From positions 310,001-374,000 of the forward strand of contig NZ_JAKQYM010000001.1 in NCBI RefSeq assembly GCF_022662535.1: 64,000 nucleotides of DNA, read 5' to 3'. A model generated the notes under the pieces. The model saw only the letters and a list, made by a program, of their open reading frames with translations, did not search any database and was not told the origin of the DNA. Below, piece after piece: positions 49,843-59,251 of the stretch (the stretch's first letter is position 1; every line of letters begins with the position of its first letter). This stretch comes from Polaribacter marinus (GTDB lineage: Bacteria; Bacteroidota; Bacteroidia; Flavobacteriales; Flavobacteriaceae). A program made the translations under genes and the position numbers.

Positions 49843-52740
49843 TTATGATAATGCTTCTTTTAATATTGTAATTGGATGTTTCGCAATACGTTTTGTTCCA
49901 TCAAAAATTTGATGTCTACAACTTGTACCCGCTGCAGCAATTTCTGTATCGGTATTACAATTTCTTATTTTAGAAAATAAAGTATCTTCTCCAATTTGCA
50001 TACTTACTTTATAATGTTCTTTTTCATATCCAAAAGAACCCGCCATTCCACAGCAGCCAGTATTTAGAATTGTTACTGTATAATTCTCTGGTATGTTTAA
50101 TATTTGAAAACTAGAATGTGTTCCAGACAATGCTTTTTGATGACAGTGTCCGTGGACTTTTAAGGTTTTAGGTTTTTTTGTAAAAAAACTTTTATTAATG
50201 TTTTCTTTTTCTAGTTCTTTTGCTAAAAATTCTTCGAAAGTAAATGTGTTTTCTGCAATTTTTTCCGCAGATTTTTTATCATCTGCCAAACGAATATATT
50301 CATCTCTAAAAGTTAAAATTGCTGAAGGTTCAATCCCAATTAACGGAGTTTCATCAGAAATTAAATCTTTAAAAATTGTGATGTTTTTGTTGCAAATTTC
50401 TTTGGCTTCTTTTAAAAAACCTTTTGAAATATGACTTCTACCACTTTCGTCGTGAGAGATTGATTTTATCTCGTAGCCCAATCTTTCTAATAGAATTACA
50501 GCGTCTTTTCCAATTTCGGCATCATAAAAATTGGTGAACTCATCATTAAATAAATAAACCGCTTTTTTAGAAGGTATAAATTGATGTTTTTTAAGCCAAT
50601 TTTCTAACGTTTGTTTTGCTAATTTTGGAACGGAACGTTCGGTTGCAACACCCATTATTTTTTTTGCAAATTTGGTATTGGTTAGAAAGTTAGTAATTGT
50701 AGGGAATTTACTTCCTAATCTATTGTATTTAGCATTGTTTGCAAACAAATTACTTCTAAAAGAATATCCATTTGTTTCTTGATATTGATATAGGAATTCT
50801 GCTTTTAAAGAAGCAACATCTACATTACTCGGACATTCAGAAGCACAAGCTTTACAGCTTAAACAAAGGTCAAAAACTTCTTTTAATTCTTGATGATTAA
50901 ATTTGTTTGTTTCCTCAGAATTGGTAAGAAACTCACGCAAAGTATTTGCTCTTGCCCTTGTGGTGTCTTTTTCATTTTTAGTAGCTCTATAGCTAGGACA
51001 CATTGTTCCTCCGGCAGAAACTGTTTTTCTACAATCTCCAGAACCATTACACTTTTCGGCTAATTTTAAAATACCTTCGCTTTCAGAAAAATCTTGAATG
51101 GTTTTTATTTCGGGTTCTTTTCTATCAATTTCATAACGTAGGCTTTTGTCCATTAGAAAAGCATCTGTTATTTTTCCTTGATTAAATATGTTATGAGGAT
51201 CAAATGCTTTTTTTATTCTTCTTAATAATTGATAATTTTCTTCTCCAATCATTAAAGGAATAAATTCTGCACGTACAATTCCGTCTCCGTGTTCTCCACT
51301 AAAAGAACCTTTGTATTTTTTAACTAATTCAGCAGTTTCTGTTGTGATTTTTCTAAACAATACAACATCTTCTGATTTTTTTAAATTTAAGATTGGGCGT
51401 AAATGTAATTCTCCTGCACCGGCATGGGCATAATAGACTGCGTTTTGCTGATATTTATCCATGATTTTGGTGAATTCTATGATATAACTTGGCAAGTCTT
51501 CTAAAGCTACTGCTGTGTCTTCTATACAAGCAACGGCCTTCATATCTCCAATCATATTTCCCAGTAATCCTAATCCTGCTTTACGTAAATAATGGACTTT
51601 TGCAATATCTTCTCCATATACTTTTGGGTGATGATAACCAAAATTGTTTTTTTCTAAATCTGCAATTAAATTATTAGCTAAAACTTCTGTTTCCTCAATA
51701 GAGTTTGAAGAAACTTCTAACATTAATATCGCTGCTGGGTCACCTTGTAAAAAGAATCTGTTTTTTGCTTGTTCTCTGTTACTTTTTGTACAATCTAAAA
51801 TGGTTTTATCCATTAGTTCACAATTGTATAAGTTGTGTTTCATTGCCGTAACAGTAGCAATTAAGCTCTCATTAATACTTGCAAAATGAGAACAAACCAT
51901 AATACTTTTTTGTGGAGGTAAATTGTTTAACTGTAAGGTTATTGATGTAGAAAAAGCTAAAGTACCTTCGCTTCCCGACAAGAATTTAGCAACGTTTATG
52001 GTTGGTGAATTGCCTCCAAATAAATCAGACTTTAAGAATTCATCAACAGCATATCCTGTATTTCGTCTATGAATAGTTTCTTTTGGAAACTGTTCCTTAA
52101 TTTCTTGCTGATGTTTTTTTGAAGAAAGTTCTTCAAAAATAGATTTGTAAATTTTACCTTCTAAAGAATTTTCTTTTGTTTTTTGAATGAATTCTTCCGA
52201 TGTGATTTCTTTAAATGTAGCTTTGCTACCATCACTTAAAATAGTATCAATAGCTACTACTTTATCTCGTGTAACTCCATATTTAATAGATGTACTTCCG
52301 GATGAATTGTTGCCTACCATTCCACCAATCATACATCTATTAGATGTTGAAGTGTTTGGGCCAAAAAATAATCCAAAAGGTTTTAAAAAAATATTTAACT
52401 CGTCTCTGACAACCCCGGGTTGTAAGGTAATTGTTTTGGCTTGCTCATCGAATTCTAAAACATTTGTAAAATGTATAGAAACATCAACTACAATTCCATC
52501 ACCAACACATTGTCCTGCTAAAGAAGTTCCTGCAGTTCTTGGGATTAATGTAATGTTGTTTTTAGTAGCAAAATCTATTAGTACTTTAATGTCTTTTTCA
52601 TCTTTTGGAAAAGCAACTGCTAACGGAATTTTTCTATACACAGAAGCATCTGTAGCATATAGAGTTTTATGTAAACTGTCAAAAAGTACATCTCCAGAAA
52701 GTGAGTTGTGTAGAGTTTCTAAAGTAGAATTATCGATCAT
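49843..52740 (-). CDS. FAD-linked oxidase and Fe-S protein fusion (D-lactate/glycolate dehydrogenase type)
   Basis: A 965-aa fusion. The N-terminal FAD-binding domain (about 35-220: PRTAGTSLAGQCVGDGIVVD) and FAD-oxidase C domain (about 230-540) resemble GlcD/Dld. The C-terminal part has two Fe-S motifs (CNGSGDCRK with a distal C-P, then CLSCKACASECPSN near 645), a GlcF-like cysteine-rich region with HCHQKAL and CCGMAGSFGYE at about 885-895. The reaction is probably oxidation of a 2-hydroxy acid (D-lactate, glycolate or 2-hydroxyglutarate) with electrons passed to the quinone pool; the substrate is not fixed by sequence. It is monocistronic. Confidence 0.92.
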   Translation of the reverse strand: MIDNSTLETLHNSLSGDVLFDSLHKTLYATDASVYRKIPLAVAFPKDEKDIKVLIDFATKNNITLIPRTAGTSLAGQCVGDGIVVDVSIHFTNVLEFDEQAKTITLQPGVVRDELNIFLKPFGLFFGPNTSTSNRCMIGGMVGNNSSGSTSIKYGVTRDKVVAIDTILSDGSKATFKEITSEEFIQKTKENSLEGKIYKSIFEELSSKKHQQEIKEQFPKETIHRRNTGYAVDEFLKSDLFGGNSPTINVAKFLSGSEGTLAFSTSITLQLNNLPPQKSIMVCSHFASINESLIATVTAMKHNLYNCELMDKTILDCTKSNREQAKNRFFLQGDPAAILMLEVSSNSIEETEVLANNLIADLEKNNFGYHHPKVYGEDIAKVHYLRKAGLGLLGNMIGDMKAVACIEDTAVALEDLPSYIIEFTKIMDKYQQNAVYYAHAGAGELHLRPILNLKKSEDVVLFRKITTETAELVKKYKGSFSGEHGDGIVRAEFIPLMIGEENYQLLRRIKKAFDPHNIFNQGKITDAFLMDKSLRYEIDRKEPEIKTIQDFSESEGILKLAEKCNGSGDCRKTVSAGGTMCPSYRATKNEKDTTRARANTLREFLTNSEETNKFNHQELKEVFDLCLSCKACASECPSNVDVASLKAEFLYQYQETNGYSFRSNLFANNAKYNRLGSKFPTITNFLTNTKFAKKIMGVATERSVPKLAKQTLENWLKKHQFIPSKKAVYLFNDEFTNFYDAEIGKDAVILLERLGYEIKSISHDESGRSHISKGFLKEAKEICNKNITIFKDLISDETPLIGIEPSAILTFRDEYIRLADDKKSAEKIAENTFTFEEFLAKELEKENINKSFFTKKPKTLKVHGHCHQKALSGTHSSFQILNIPENYTVTILNTGCCGMAGSFGYEKEHYKVSMQIGEDTLFSKIRNCNTDTEIAAAGTSCRHQIFDGTKRIAKHPITILKEALS

Positions 52741-52964
52741 TTTTATAAATGGAATAAATTTTCATAACAAATATCTGAATAAAAATATCATTAAAAGAAA
52801 ATAGCGAAGATCATTCTATATTTTTATAGATTATTTAATTTTTGAATAGGAAAATTAAGAATTCAAAATTAAATACATTTTTAGAAAAAAAAACTTTACG
52901 TTTTTGTTTGTTTGAAGTTTCTCAAATCAAAAGTTAAAATCTAAAAAATAACTTCTCAAATTCT

Positions 52965-52972
52965 TATATTTG
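52965..52972 (+). promoter_or_regulatory. -7 promoter box (TATATTTG) of the second M14 peptidase
   Basis: TATATTTG fits TAnnTTTG and is 25 bases before the ATG at 52998. The rest of the 257-base gap from 52741 holds no other feature I can support. Confidence 0.55.
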
Positions 52973-52997
52973 TTTCATAACCAAACTTAAATCTCAG

Positions 52998-55490
52998 ATG
53001 AAAAAAATAGTATTAATTTTCTTATTTGTCTCTATTTCAATTTCTGCTCAAAAAGTAGCTTTATCTTATTATTTACCTAATAATGTTACTTACAATAAAA
53101 ATATTCCAACACCAAAATCTGTAATTGGTCATGAAGTAGGTGAGTGGCATATTACGCATGATAAGTTGGTAGAATACATGAAAGTTTTAGCAGCTGCTTC
53201 TGATCGTATTTCTATTGAAACAAGAGGGAAAACCTACGAAGACAGACCACTAGTTTTACTAACGATTACATCGGCAAAAAATCATAAAAACATAGAGAAT
53301 ATTAGAAAAAAACATATTGATGCAACCAATGATGCTACTTTGGATGTTTCTGATAACCCTATTGTTGTTTATCAAGGTTTTTCTATTCATGGAAATGAAC
53401 CAAGTGGGTCTAATGCTGCTTTGGCTGTTGCTTATTATTTAGCGGCTGCAGAAGGAATTGATGACTTATTAAATAATGTTGTTATTTTATTTGACCCTTC
53501 GTTTAACCCTGATGGTTTACAACGTTTTGCATATTGGGCTAATACCAACAAAAGTAAAAACATTAATCCTGATCCTAATGATAGAGAGTATACAGAAATC
53601 TGGCCAAGAGGAAGAACCAATCATTATCAGTTTGATATGAATAGAGATTGGCTACCTGTACAACTTCCAGAAAGCAAAGTTAGAATTGCTAGTTTTCATA
53701 AATGGTTGCCAAATATTTTAACAGATCATCATGAAATGGGAAGCAATGCTAGTTTCTTTTTTCAACCAGGAATTCCATCAAGAACTAATCCTTTAACACC
53801 ACAATTAAATCAAGATTTAACTAAAGAAATAGGAACTTATCATGCCAAAGCATTAGATAAAATTGGTTCTTTGTATTATTCAGAAGAAAATTATGATGAT
53901 TTTTATTACGGTAAAGGTTCTACGTTTCCGGATATTAATGGAAGTATAGGGATTTTGTTTGAACAAGCTAGTTCTAGAGGACATGCACAAGAAACAATTA
54001 ATGGAGTTTTAACTTTTCCTTTTACCATCAGAAATCAGTTTACAGCAGCTCTATCTACATTAGAAGCAGCCAAAAATATGCGGGTAAAAATTTTAAAATA
54101 TCAACAAGATTTTTACAAAGAGTCTAGAAATACAGGTGAAAAAAAGGCCATTGTTTTTGGTGATGAAAAAGACGCTGCAAAAAGTTATCTTTTGGCTGAA
54201 GTTTTAAAGCGTCATCAAATAAGAATACACGAAGTAAAATCTGATTTTACTAAGAACGGAAAAACCTTTAAAAAAGGATATAGCTATGTGGTGCCAATGA
54301 ATCAAAAAAACCAACGCTTGGTAAAAGCTATGTTTGATGTAAGAACAACGTTTAAAGATAGTTTGTTTTATGATGTTTCTGCGTGGACTTTCAATTACGC
54401 TTTTGGTGTTGATTATGCAGAGAATATTTCGATTTCTAAAGCTGGTAATGAAATTCATCAATTAAAAAGACAACCTGGAAATGTATCTTTTAAAAGTAAT
54501 TACGGCTATTTAATGCCATGGAATGATTATTATACTCCTAAGGCTTTAAATAGTATATTACAAAAAGGGATACGAGCAAAAGTTTCTATGAAAAATTTTA
54601 AAAATGGGGAAAATTCTTATGATTATGGAACCATTTTTATTCCTGTTCAAAATCAAGAATTAAATTCGGTAGAATTGTATCAATTTTTAGAAAATGTAGC
54701 CCAAGAAAGTCATTTAAAAATTAATGGTGTTACAACAGGGTTAAATGATGGAATTGATTTAGGAAGTAGAAATTTTAGCAATATTAGAAAGCAAAAAATA
54801 GCTATGCTAGTTGGAAACGGAATTACCGGGAATGATTCTGGAGAAATTTGGCATTTGTTAGATCAACGTTTTGATATGCAATTGACTCGTTTAGATATGA
54901 GTTATTTTTCTAGAGTTGATATTAGTAAATATTCTACAATTATTATTCCTAGCAGTTATAACTTAGGAAATAGTGTTGAAGAAAAACTGAGGTCTTGGGT
55001 AAGAAATGGAGGTGTTTTAATTGGTTATAAGAATACAGCAAGATGGTTGGCAAGTAAAAAGTTTATTAATTTGCAGTTTGAAAAAACAAAAAATGAAGCT
55101 ATTAAGGGAGTCTCTTTTGAAAACCGTTCATTAAAATCGGGAGCGCAAGTAATTGGTGGTGCTATTTTTGAAGCAAAAATTGACAGATCTCATCCAATAA
55201 ATTTTGGATATAAAAATGATAAAATAGCGATATTTAGGAATTCTACCATGTTTATAAAAGCAGATAAACACAGTTACAATAATCCTATTCAATATACTTC
55301 AAATCCTTTATTAAGCGGTTATATTTCTAAAGAAAATGCCAAAGTAATTAAAAATACGGTTCCTTTTAAAGTTCAAAGAATGGGTAGAGGAAAGGTCATT
55401 GTATTTACAGATAATACAAATTTTAGAGCATTTTGGTTTGGAACAAATAAGTTACTTATGAATGCTATTTTCTTTGGAGATAAGATGTAA
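52998..55490 (+). CDS. second M14 zinc carboxypeptidase with GATase-like domain
   Basis: Paralogue of the gene at 7938-10415, 830 aa. It has a signal peptide (about 1-18), the M14 zinc motif SIHGNEPS (His131, Glu134), NPDGLQRF near 170, the catalytic RGRTNHYQFDMNRDW region, a third zinc ligand in TDHHEMG (about His245) and a catalytic Glu in LFEQASSRG. The C-terminal GATase-like part (about 590-820) includes IIIPSSYNLG and RSWVRNGGVLIGY. The two enzymes differ around the active site (for example HEQG versus HEMG), so they may cleave different peptides. It has its own promoter box. Confidence 0.9.
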   Translation: MKKIVLIFLFVSISISAQKVALSYYLPNNVTYNKNIPTPKSVIGHEVGEWHITHDKLVEYMKVLAAASDRISIETRGKTYEDRPLVLLTITSAKNHKNIENIRKKHIDATNDATLDVSDNPIVVYQGFSIHGNEPSGSNAALAVAYYLAAAEGIDDLLNNVVILFDPSFNPDGLQRFAYWANTNKSKNINPDPNDREYTEIWPRGRTNHYQFDMNRDWLPVQLPESKVRIASFHKWLPNILTDHHEMGSNASFFFQPGIPSRTNPLTPQLNQDLTKEIGTYHAKALDKIGSLYYSEENYDDFYYGKGSTFPDINGSIGILFEQASSRGHAQETINGVLTFPFTIRNQFTAALSTLEAAKNMRVKILKYQQDFYKESRNTGEKKAIVFGDEKDAAKSYLLAEVLKRHQIRIHEVKSDFTKNGKTFKKGYSYVVPMNQKNQRLVKAMFDVRTTFKDSLFYDVSAWTFNYAFGVDYAENISISKAGNEIHQLKRQPGNVSFKSNYGYLMPWNDYYTPKALNSILQKGIRAKVSMKNFKNGENSYDYGTIFIPVQNQELNSVELYQFLENVAQESHLKINGVTTGLNDGIDLGSRNFSNIRKQKIAMLVGNGITGNDSGEIWHLLDQRFDMQLTRLDMSYFSRVDISKYSTIIIPSSYNLGNSVEEKLRSWVRNGGVLIGYKNTARWLASKKFINLQFEKTKNEAIKGVSFENRSLKSGAQVIGGAIFEAKIDRSHPINFGYKNDKIAIFRNSTMFIKADKHSYNNPIQYTSNPLLSGYISKENAKVIKNTVPFKVQRMGRGKVIVFTDNTNFRAFWFGTNKLLMNAIFFGDKM

Positions 55491-55599
55491 GCTTTTTAAA
55501 ATAGAAATTTTGAAATATTGAGGTTTTATAACTTAGTTTAAGTTTTGTAACAAAAAATGTAGTTAAGCGTCTTATTTATATAACCAACCAAATATATAA

Positions 55600-55758
55600 A
55601 TGAGTTTATTTAGAGTTTTATTAGCTATTATTTTTCCTCCATTATCTGTTATAGGAAAAGGATGTGGTTCATTCTTTATTATTTTTCTATTAACACTTTG
55701 TGGATGGATTCCTGGAGTGATAGGAGCCTTGGTAATTTTAAACAATCCTAAGAACTAA
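55600..55758 (+). CDS. YqaE/Pmp3-family small membrane protein
   Basis: A 52-aa, two-helix membrane peptide of the Pmp3 family (SLFRVLLAIIFPPLSVIGKG, then LLTLCGWIPGVIGALVIL). In yeast and plants Pmp3 proteins affect membrane potential and salt tolerance; the bacterial role is not well known. The family pattern, with PPLSV and the GWIPG turn, is clear despite the small size. The stop overlaps the end of csaA by 4 bases. Confidence 0.9.
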   Translation: MSLFRVLLAIIFPPLSVIGKGCGSFFIIFLLTLCGWIPGVIGALVILNNPKN

Positions 55759-56093
55759 GAAACTTGTTCTCCGTTTTTTATGTTTTTAGAAGCTTGTAGT
55801 AAAACTACGTTTCCATCTGTATTATAAACACCTAAAACTAAACATTCGCTTATAAAGTTGGCAATTTGCCTCGATTTAAAATTTACAATTACTGAAACTT
55901 GTTTATTTAACAGTTCTTTTTTTGTGTATAAATCTGTTATTTGTGCACTCGATTTTTTGATTCCTAAGCTACCAAAATCAATGGTTAATTGATATGCAGG
56001 TTTTTTAGCTTTTGGAAAATCATTTACTTCTATAATTGTACCAATTCTAATATCAACTTTTAAAAAGTCTTCAAATGTAATTTCATTAGTCAT
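55755..56093 (-). CDS. csaA: CsaA-type tRNA-binding protein
   Basis: A 112-aa single-domain OB-fold protein. It has the family start FEDFLKVDIRIGTIIEV, FPKAKKPAYQLTIDFG, the SSAQIT turn and FISECLVLGV. CsaA binds tRNA and has been reported to assist protein export in Bacillus. Here there is no operon evidence for a role beyond tRNA binding. It is 2 bases after the Mpo1-like gene and likely cotranscribed with it. Confidence 0.93.
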   Translation of the reverse strand: MTNEITFEDFLKVDIRIGTIIEVNDFPKAKKPAYQLTIDFGSLGIKKSSAQITDLYTKKELLNKQVSVIVNFKSRQIANFISECLVLGVYNTDGNVVLLQASKNIKNGEQVS

Positions 56094-56095
56094 TA

Positions 56096-56563
56096 TTATC
56101 GTTTCTTTTTAGCTATTTTTTGAATCACCCAAAGAGGACCAATTAACAAAAATTGTAAATCTTTTATAAATGAGGGTTTTTTACCTTCTACTTTATGTCC
56201 ATAAAACTGACCAATCCATGCTACAACAAAAAGGGCCAAAGAAAACCACAGGAGATTAAAGTGTTTTTGAATCCAATGATTTCCAATAATAGAGATCAAA
56301 ATTAAAAAACACATTTCTACAAAGTACCAAAAACCTAATCTTAAATAAAAACCAAAAGCAATAAGGACTCCAAAGACAAAACCCCAATTTTCAAAAAATG
56401 GGTTATATAATTCAAATGAAGTTAAAAAACTTGGAGGAATACTCATTAGCAAACCAATGACACTAAAAAAGATTGCAGGAACACAGATATAGTGAATTGT
56501 TTGGTTGGTTTTATTTTGATGACTTACGGCGTAATCATCAAACCATTGTTGTGCAGTTTTCAT
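56096..56563 (-). CDS. Mpo1-like (DUF962) membrane protein
   Basis: A 155-aa protein with four membrane helices and the Mpo1 family start WFDDYAVSHQNKTNQTIHYICVP, containing the conserved histidines. Yeast Mpo1 is an iron dioxygenase of 2-hydroxy fatty acids; whether the bacterial member does the same is not known. The histidines at about 15 and 24, and HKVEGKKPS further on, are candidate iron ligands. It is first in a two-gene unit with csaA. Confidence 0.85.
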   Translation of the reverse strand: MKTAQQWFDDYAVSHQNKTNQTIHYICVPAIFFSVIGLLMSIPPSFLTSFELYNPFFENWGFVFGVLIAFGFYLRLGFWYFVEMCFLILISIIGNHWIQKHFNLLWFSLALFVVAWIGQFYGHKVEGKKPSFIKDLQFLLIGPLWVIQKIAKKKR

Positions 56564-56645
56564 GTATTAAATTTAGAGTTCTAAAGATATACATTATTTG
56601 TAATTTTTTCTAATTCATTAGGAATCTTATTTTAAGTTTAATCAT

Positions 56646-56678
56646 AAAAAAAACTCTCGTATTTCGAGAGTTTTTTTT
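56646..56678 (-). terminator. terminator of the cyclophilin-FKBP gene
   Basis: ACTCTCG and CGAGAGT pair with A-runs and T-runs of eight on both sides. It is 23 bases after the minus-strand gene's stop. Confidence 0.88.
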
Positions 56679-56700
56679 ATTTGTAATATTTATAAATAGA

Positions 56701-57630
56701 TTATTTAACATCCATTAATTCTACATCAAAGATAAGTGTAGCATTTGGAGGAATAACTCCACCAGCACCAGCTTCTCCGTAAGCTAAGTTAGAAGGGATT
56801 ACAAAACGAGCTTTATCGCCCACTTTTAATAATTGAATACCTTCATCCCAACCAGCAATTACTTGACCTACACCCACATTAAAATCGATAGGTTGTTTTC
56901 TTTTGTAAGAAGAATCAAAAACGGTTCCGTCTAATAATTGTCCTTTATAGTGTACAGAAACCCCTGCGCCTTTTGTAGCTTGTTTACCTGTTCCATTTTG
57001 TATAATTTGATAACGCAAACCGCTTGCTGTTTCATCATAACCAGCAGCAACAGAATCTAATAATTCTTTTTGTTTTGCTTTTTCTTCAGCTTCGCGTTTT
57101 TCTCTTGAACCTTCAAAAGTTCTAAAAGCTTCTACTGCATTAAATTTTTCGGCTGCATCACCAACTCTAATGATTTCTACTTTCATATCATCACCTTGTG
57201 CAACAGCATCCACTACGTCTTGTCCTTCTATAACTGATCCAAAAACGGTGTGTTTACCATCTAACCATGGCGTAGGGATATGAGTAATATAAAATTGACT
57301 TCCGTTGGTAGCTGGACCAGAATTAGCCATTGCTAATTTACCTGGAGTATCGTGTTTTAATTCAGGATGAAATTCATCATCAAACTTATAACCAGGGTTT
57401 CCTGTTCCTGTTCCTTGTGGACATCCACCTTGAATCATAAACTCTGGAATTACTCTATGAAATTTTAATCCGTCATAATATGGGCTTCCTTGTTCTTTTA
57501 CAGAATTTTCTAAATTACCTTCTGCTAGCGCAACAAAATTACCAACAGTTCCTGGAGTTTTTTCTTCTTCTAATTTTACTAAAATTTCACCCTTTGGAGT
57601 GGTGAATTTTGCATATATTCCGTTTTTCAT
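56701..57630 (-). CDS. cyclophilin-FKBP fusion peptidyl-prolyl isomerase
   Basis: A 309-aa cytoplasmic protein with two different prolyl isomerase domains. The N-terminal cyclophilin domain (about 1-170) has KFHRVIPEFMIQGGCPQGTGTG, MANSGPATNGSQFYI and LDGKHTVFG. A Glu/Lys-rich linker (about 172-200) joins it to a C-terminal FKBP domain (about 205-309: VSVHYKGQLLDGTVFDSSY, VIAGWDEGIQLLKVGDKA, AYGEAGAGGVIPPNATL). Active-site residues of both domains (Arg, Phe, Gln in the first; Tyr, Asp, Trp in the second) appear intact. There is no signal peptide. Confidence 0.94.
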   Translation of the reverse strand: MKNGIYAKFTTPKGEILVKLEEEKTPGTVGNFVALAEGNLENSVKEQGSPYYDGLKFHRVIPEFMIQGGCPQGTGTGNPGYKFDDEFHPELKHDTPGKLAMANSGPATNGSQFYITHIPTPWLDGKHTVFGSVIEGQDVVDAVAQGDDMKVEIIRVGDAAEKFNAVEAFRTFEGSREKREAEEKAKQKELLDSVAAGYDETASGLRYQIIQNGTGKQATKGAGVSVHYKGQLLDGTVFDSSYKRKQPIDFNVGVGQVIAGWDEGIQLLKVGDKARFVIPSNLAYGEAGAGGVIPPNATLIFDVELMDVK

Positions 57631-57686
57631 TTTCTAATTATTTAATCGTTTTATATGAGGCTATTCTAAATTGTTATCAGAATAAA

Positions 57687-59246
57687 TTATTTTCCGTTTA
57701 AAATGGATAAACCGTAGTTTACACCAATATTTATATTTGTTGAATTTACATTTCCAAAAGGAGAAACCATTTGTCCTCCTGAAATATTAAAAGACAAATC
57801 GTTATTTAGATGATAATTGAGACCTGCTATAGGTCTAACTAAAATTCCTTCTCCAGAATCTACTCTTCCTCCACCAGCAACACCAGCAGCTAATTCTAGA
57901 AAAGCAGAAAATTTATCATTTAAGAATTTATTACTTTTTATTCCTAGACCAAAAATTCCGTGTGCATAACCACCCGATTCTCCTTCGTATGCAAAAGAAG
58001 CTTCTCCTGCAATATAAAATCTGTGATTTAAGTCGTATTGAATTTTTAAGGCTATTAATTGTAAATCGCTATCTGGAATTCCAAATTTTGCAACATCAAA
58101 ATAGCTTTGATTTTGTATACCAATTTGTATTCCTTGAGTTTTTAATTCTGTGATTTGTTTTCCTGTAAAAGGATCTTCTATTCCTCCACTTAAACCATAA
58201 TATTTTATACTAAAACCAGCAGTATATGCTTCAAAGGTACCTCCAATAGATCTATGATAACCTCCATGAGCACTTAAACCAAACTTTTCTGTTAATTTTA
58301 CGTCAAATCCTGCGCTAGGATACATTGTCAATCCATTTTCAGGGTAAATTCTTCCTCCAGCAGCTCCAATTCCCATTTTAGCAAAAAAGTTGACATACTT
58401 GGTTTCTATAAAGTTATTTCCAACTCCAAAAAATAGATCCATAAAACCAGCAGTTAATCCGCTATACATGGCATCTACATGTGCGTAAATAAAAGTGTTG
58501 CTTGTTAAATATTTTTGATACTCAAATCCAATAATACTTAAAGTATTTGTTATAGGTTTATAACTAGGTGTTGTACTTGCATCTGTTCTTGAATCACCGG
58601 TAGGAAAAAAGTAGTCAAATGTTACTTGTTGTACACTCTTAACAGCAGGATTTTTCCAGAATATATCATTGGATGCATTATTTAAAGTGAATGTTTTTTG
58701 AGCATTTTCATAAGAACTTGTTCTTACTAAAGTTGGAATTTCTATAAAAAATGAAACATTATCGTTTTTTTGAATTCCTGTAAAAAAGTTTACATAACCA
58801 TATTGAACTCCAAAAGAATATCCTTTTTTCTTGTATTGTAAACCTGCACTAGGGTAAATAATACCTCCTCCGTTAACAAGTGATCTAAAACCACCACCGC
58901 CACCAAAATGTACATTTGCATCAAAATAAAGGTTTTTATAAATTTTTTTATTTACTCCTAAATTTACTCCAAGAGTAAATAAACCTCCTTGATCTCCGGT
59001 AATTGCAGTATGAAATCCTAAGCCAGTATATAACCAATCATTTAATGGAATATTATAGTTTAATCCAATAAATCCCATTGTAGGGTCTAAGGTATATCCA
59101 ACTTGTTCGTCTGGTTGGTAGACTAAAATGTAACTTAATCTAATATTATTTTTAAGTTCTTTTCCGTTTAATTCTGATAAGTCATAAGTTTGAGAATAGT
59201 TGTTTAAACTAAAAAGAGTAACAAAAAATAATAACAATTTTTTCAT
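57687..59246 (-). CDS. outer-membrane beta-barrel protein with three internal repeats
   Basis: A 519-aa exported protein (signal about 1-18, ending NNYSQ). The body consists of three copies of a unit of about 160-180 aa, each with amphipathic strands and a Gly-rich turn: GGGGGFRSLVNGGGIIYPSA (115-134), GAAGGRIYPENGLTMYPSAG (294-313) and GVAGGGRVDSGEGILVRPIA (455-474). I do not recognise a family. Three linked barrel halves, or one barrel of about 24 strands, are both possible. It lies 5 bases after prfC and is likely cotranscribed with it. Confidence 0.75.
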   Translation of the reverse strand: MKKLLLFFVTLFSLNNYSQTYDLSELNGKELKNNIRLSYILVYQPDEQVGYTLDPTMGFIGLNYNIPLNDWLYTGLGFHTAITGDQGGLFTLGVNLGVNKKIYKNLYFDANVHFGGGGGFRSLVNGGGIIYPSAGLQYKKKGYSFGVQYGYVNFFTGIQKNDNVSFFIEIPTLVRTSSYENAQKTFTLNNASNDIFWKNPAVKSVQQVTFDYFFPTGDSRTDASTTPSYKPITNTLSIIGFEYQKYLTSNTFIYAHVDAMYSGLTAGFMDLFFGVGNNFIETKYVNFFAKMGIGAAGGRIYPENGLTMYPSAGFDVKLTEKFGLSAHGGYHRSIGGTFEAYTAGFSIKYYGLSGGIEDPFTGKQITELKTQGIQIGIQNQSYFDVAKFGIPDSDLQLIALKIQYDLNHRFYIAGEASFAYEGESGGYAHGIFGLGIKSNKFLNDKFSAFLELAAGVAGGGRVDSGEGILVRPIAGLNYHLNNDLSFNISGGQMVSPFGNVNSTNINIGVNYGLSILNGK

Positions 59247-59251
59247 AATTT

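Noticed and set aside
52187-52804. 205-codon open frame opposite the FAD/Fe-S oxidoreductase gene
   Set aside because: Its composition follows the antisense strand of a well-supported gene and it has no domain; antisense frames of this length occur in A+T-rich genes with biased codons.
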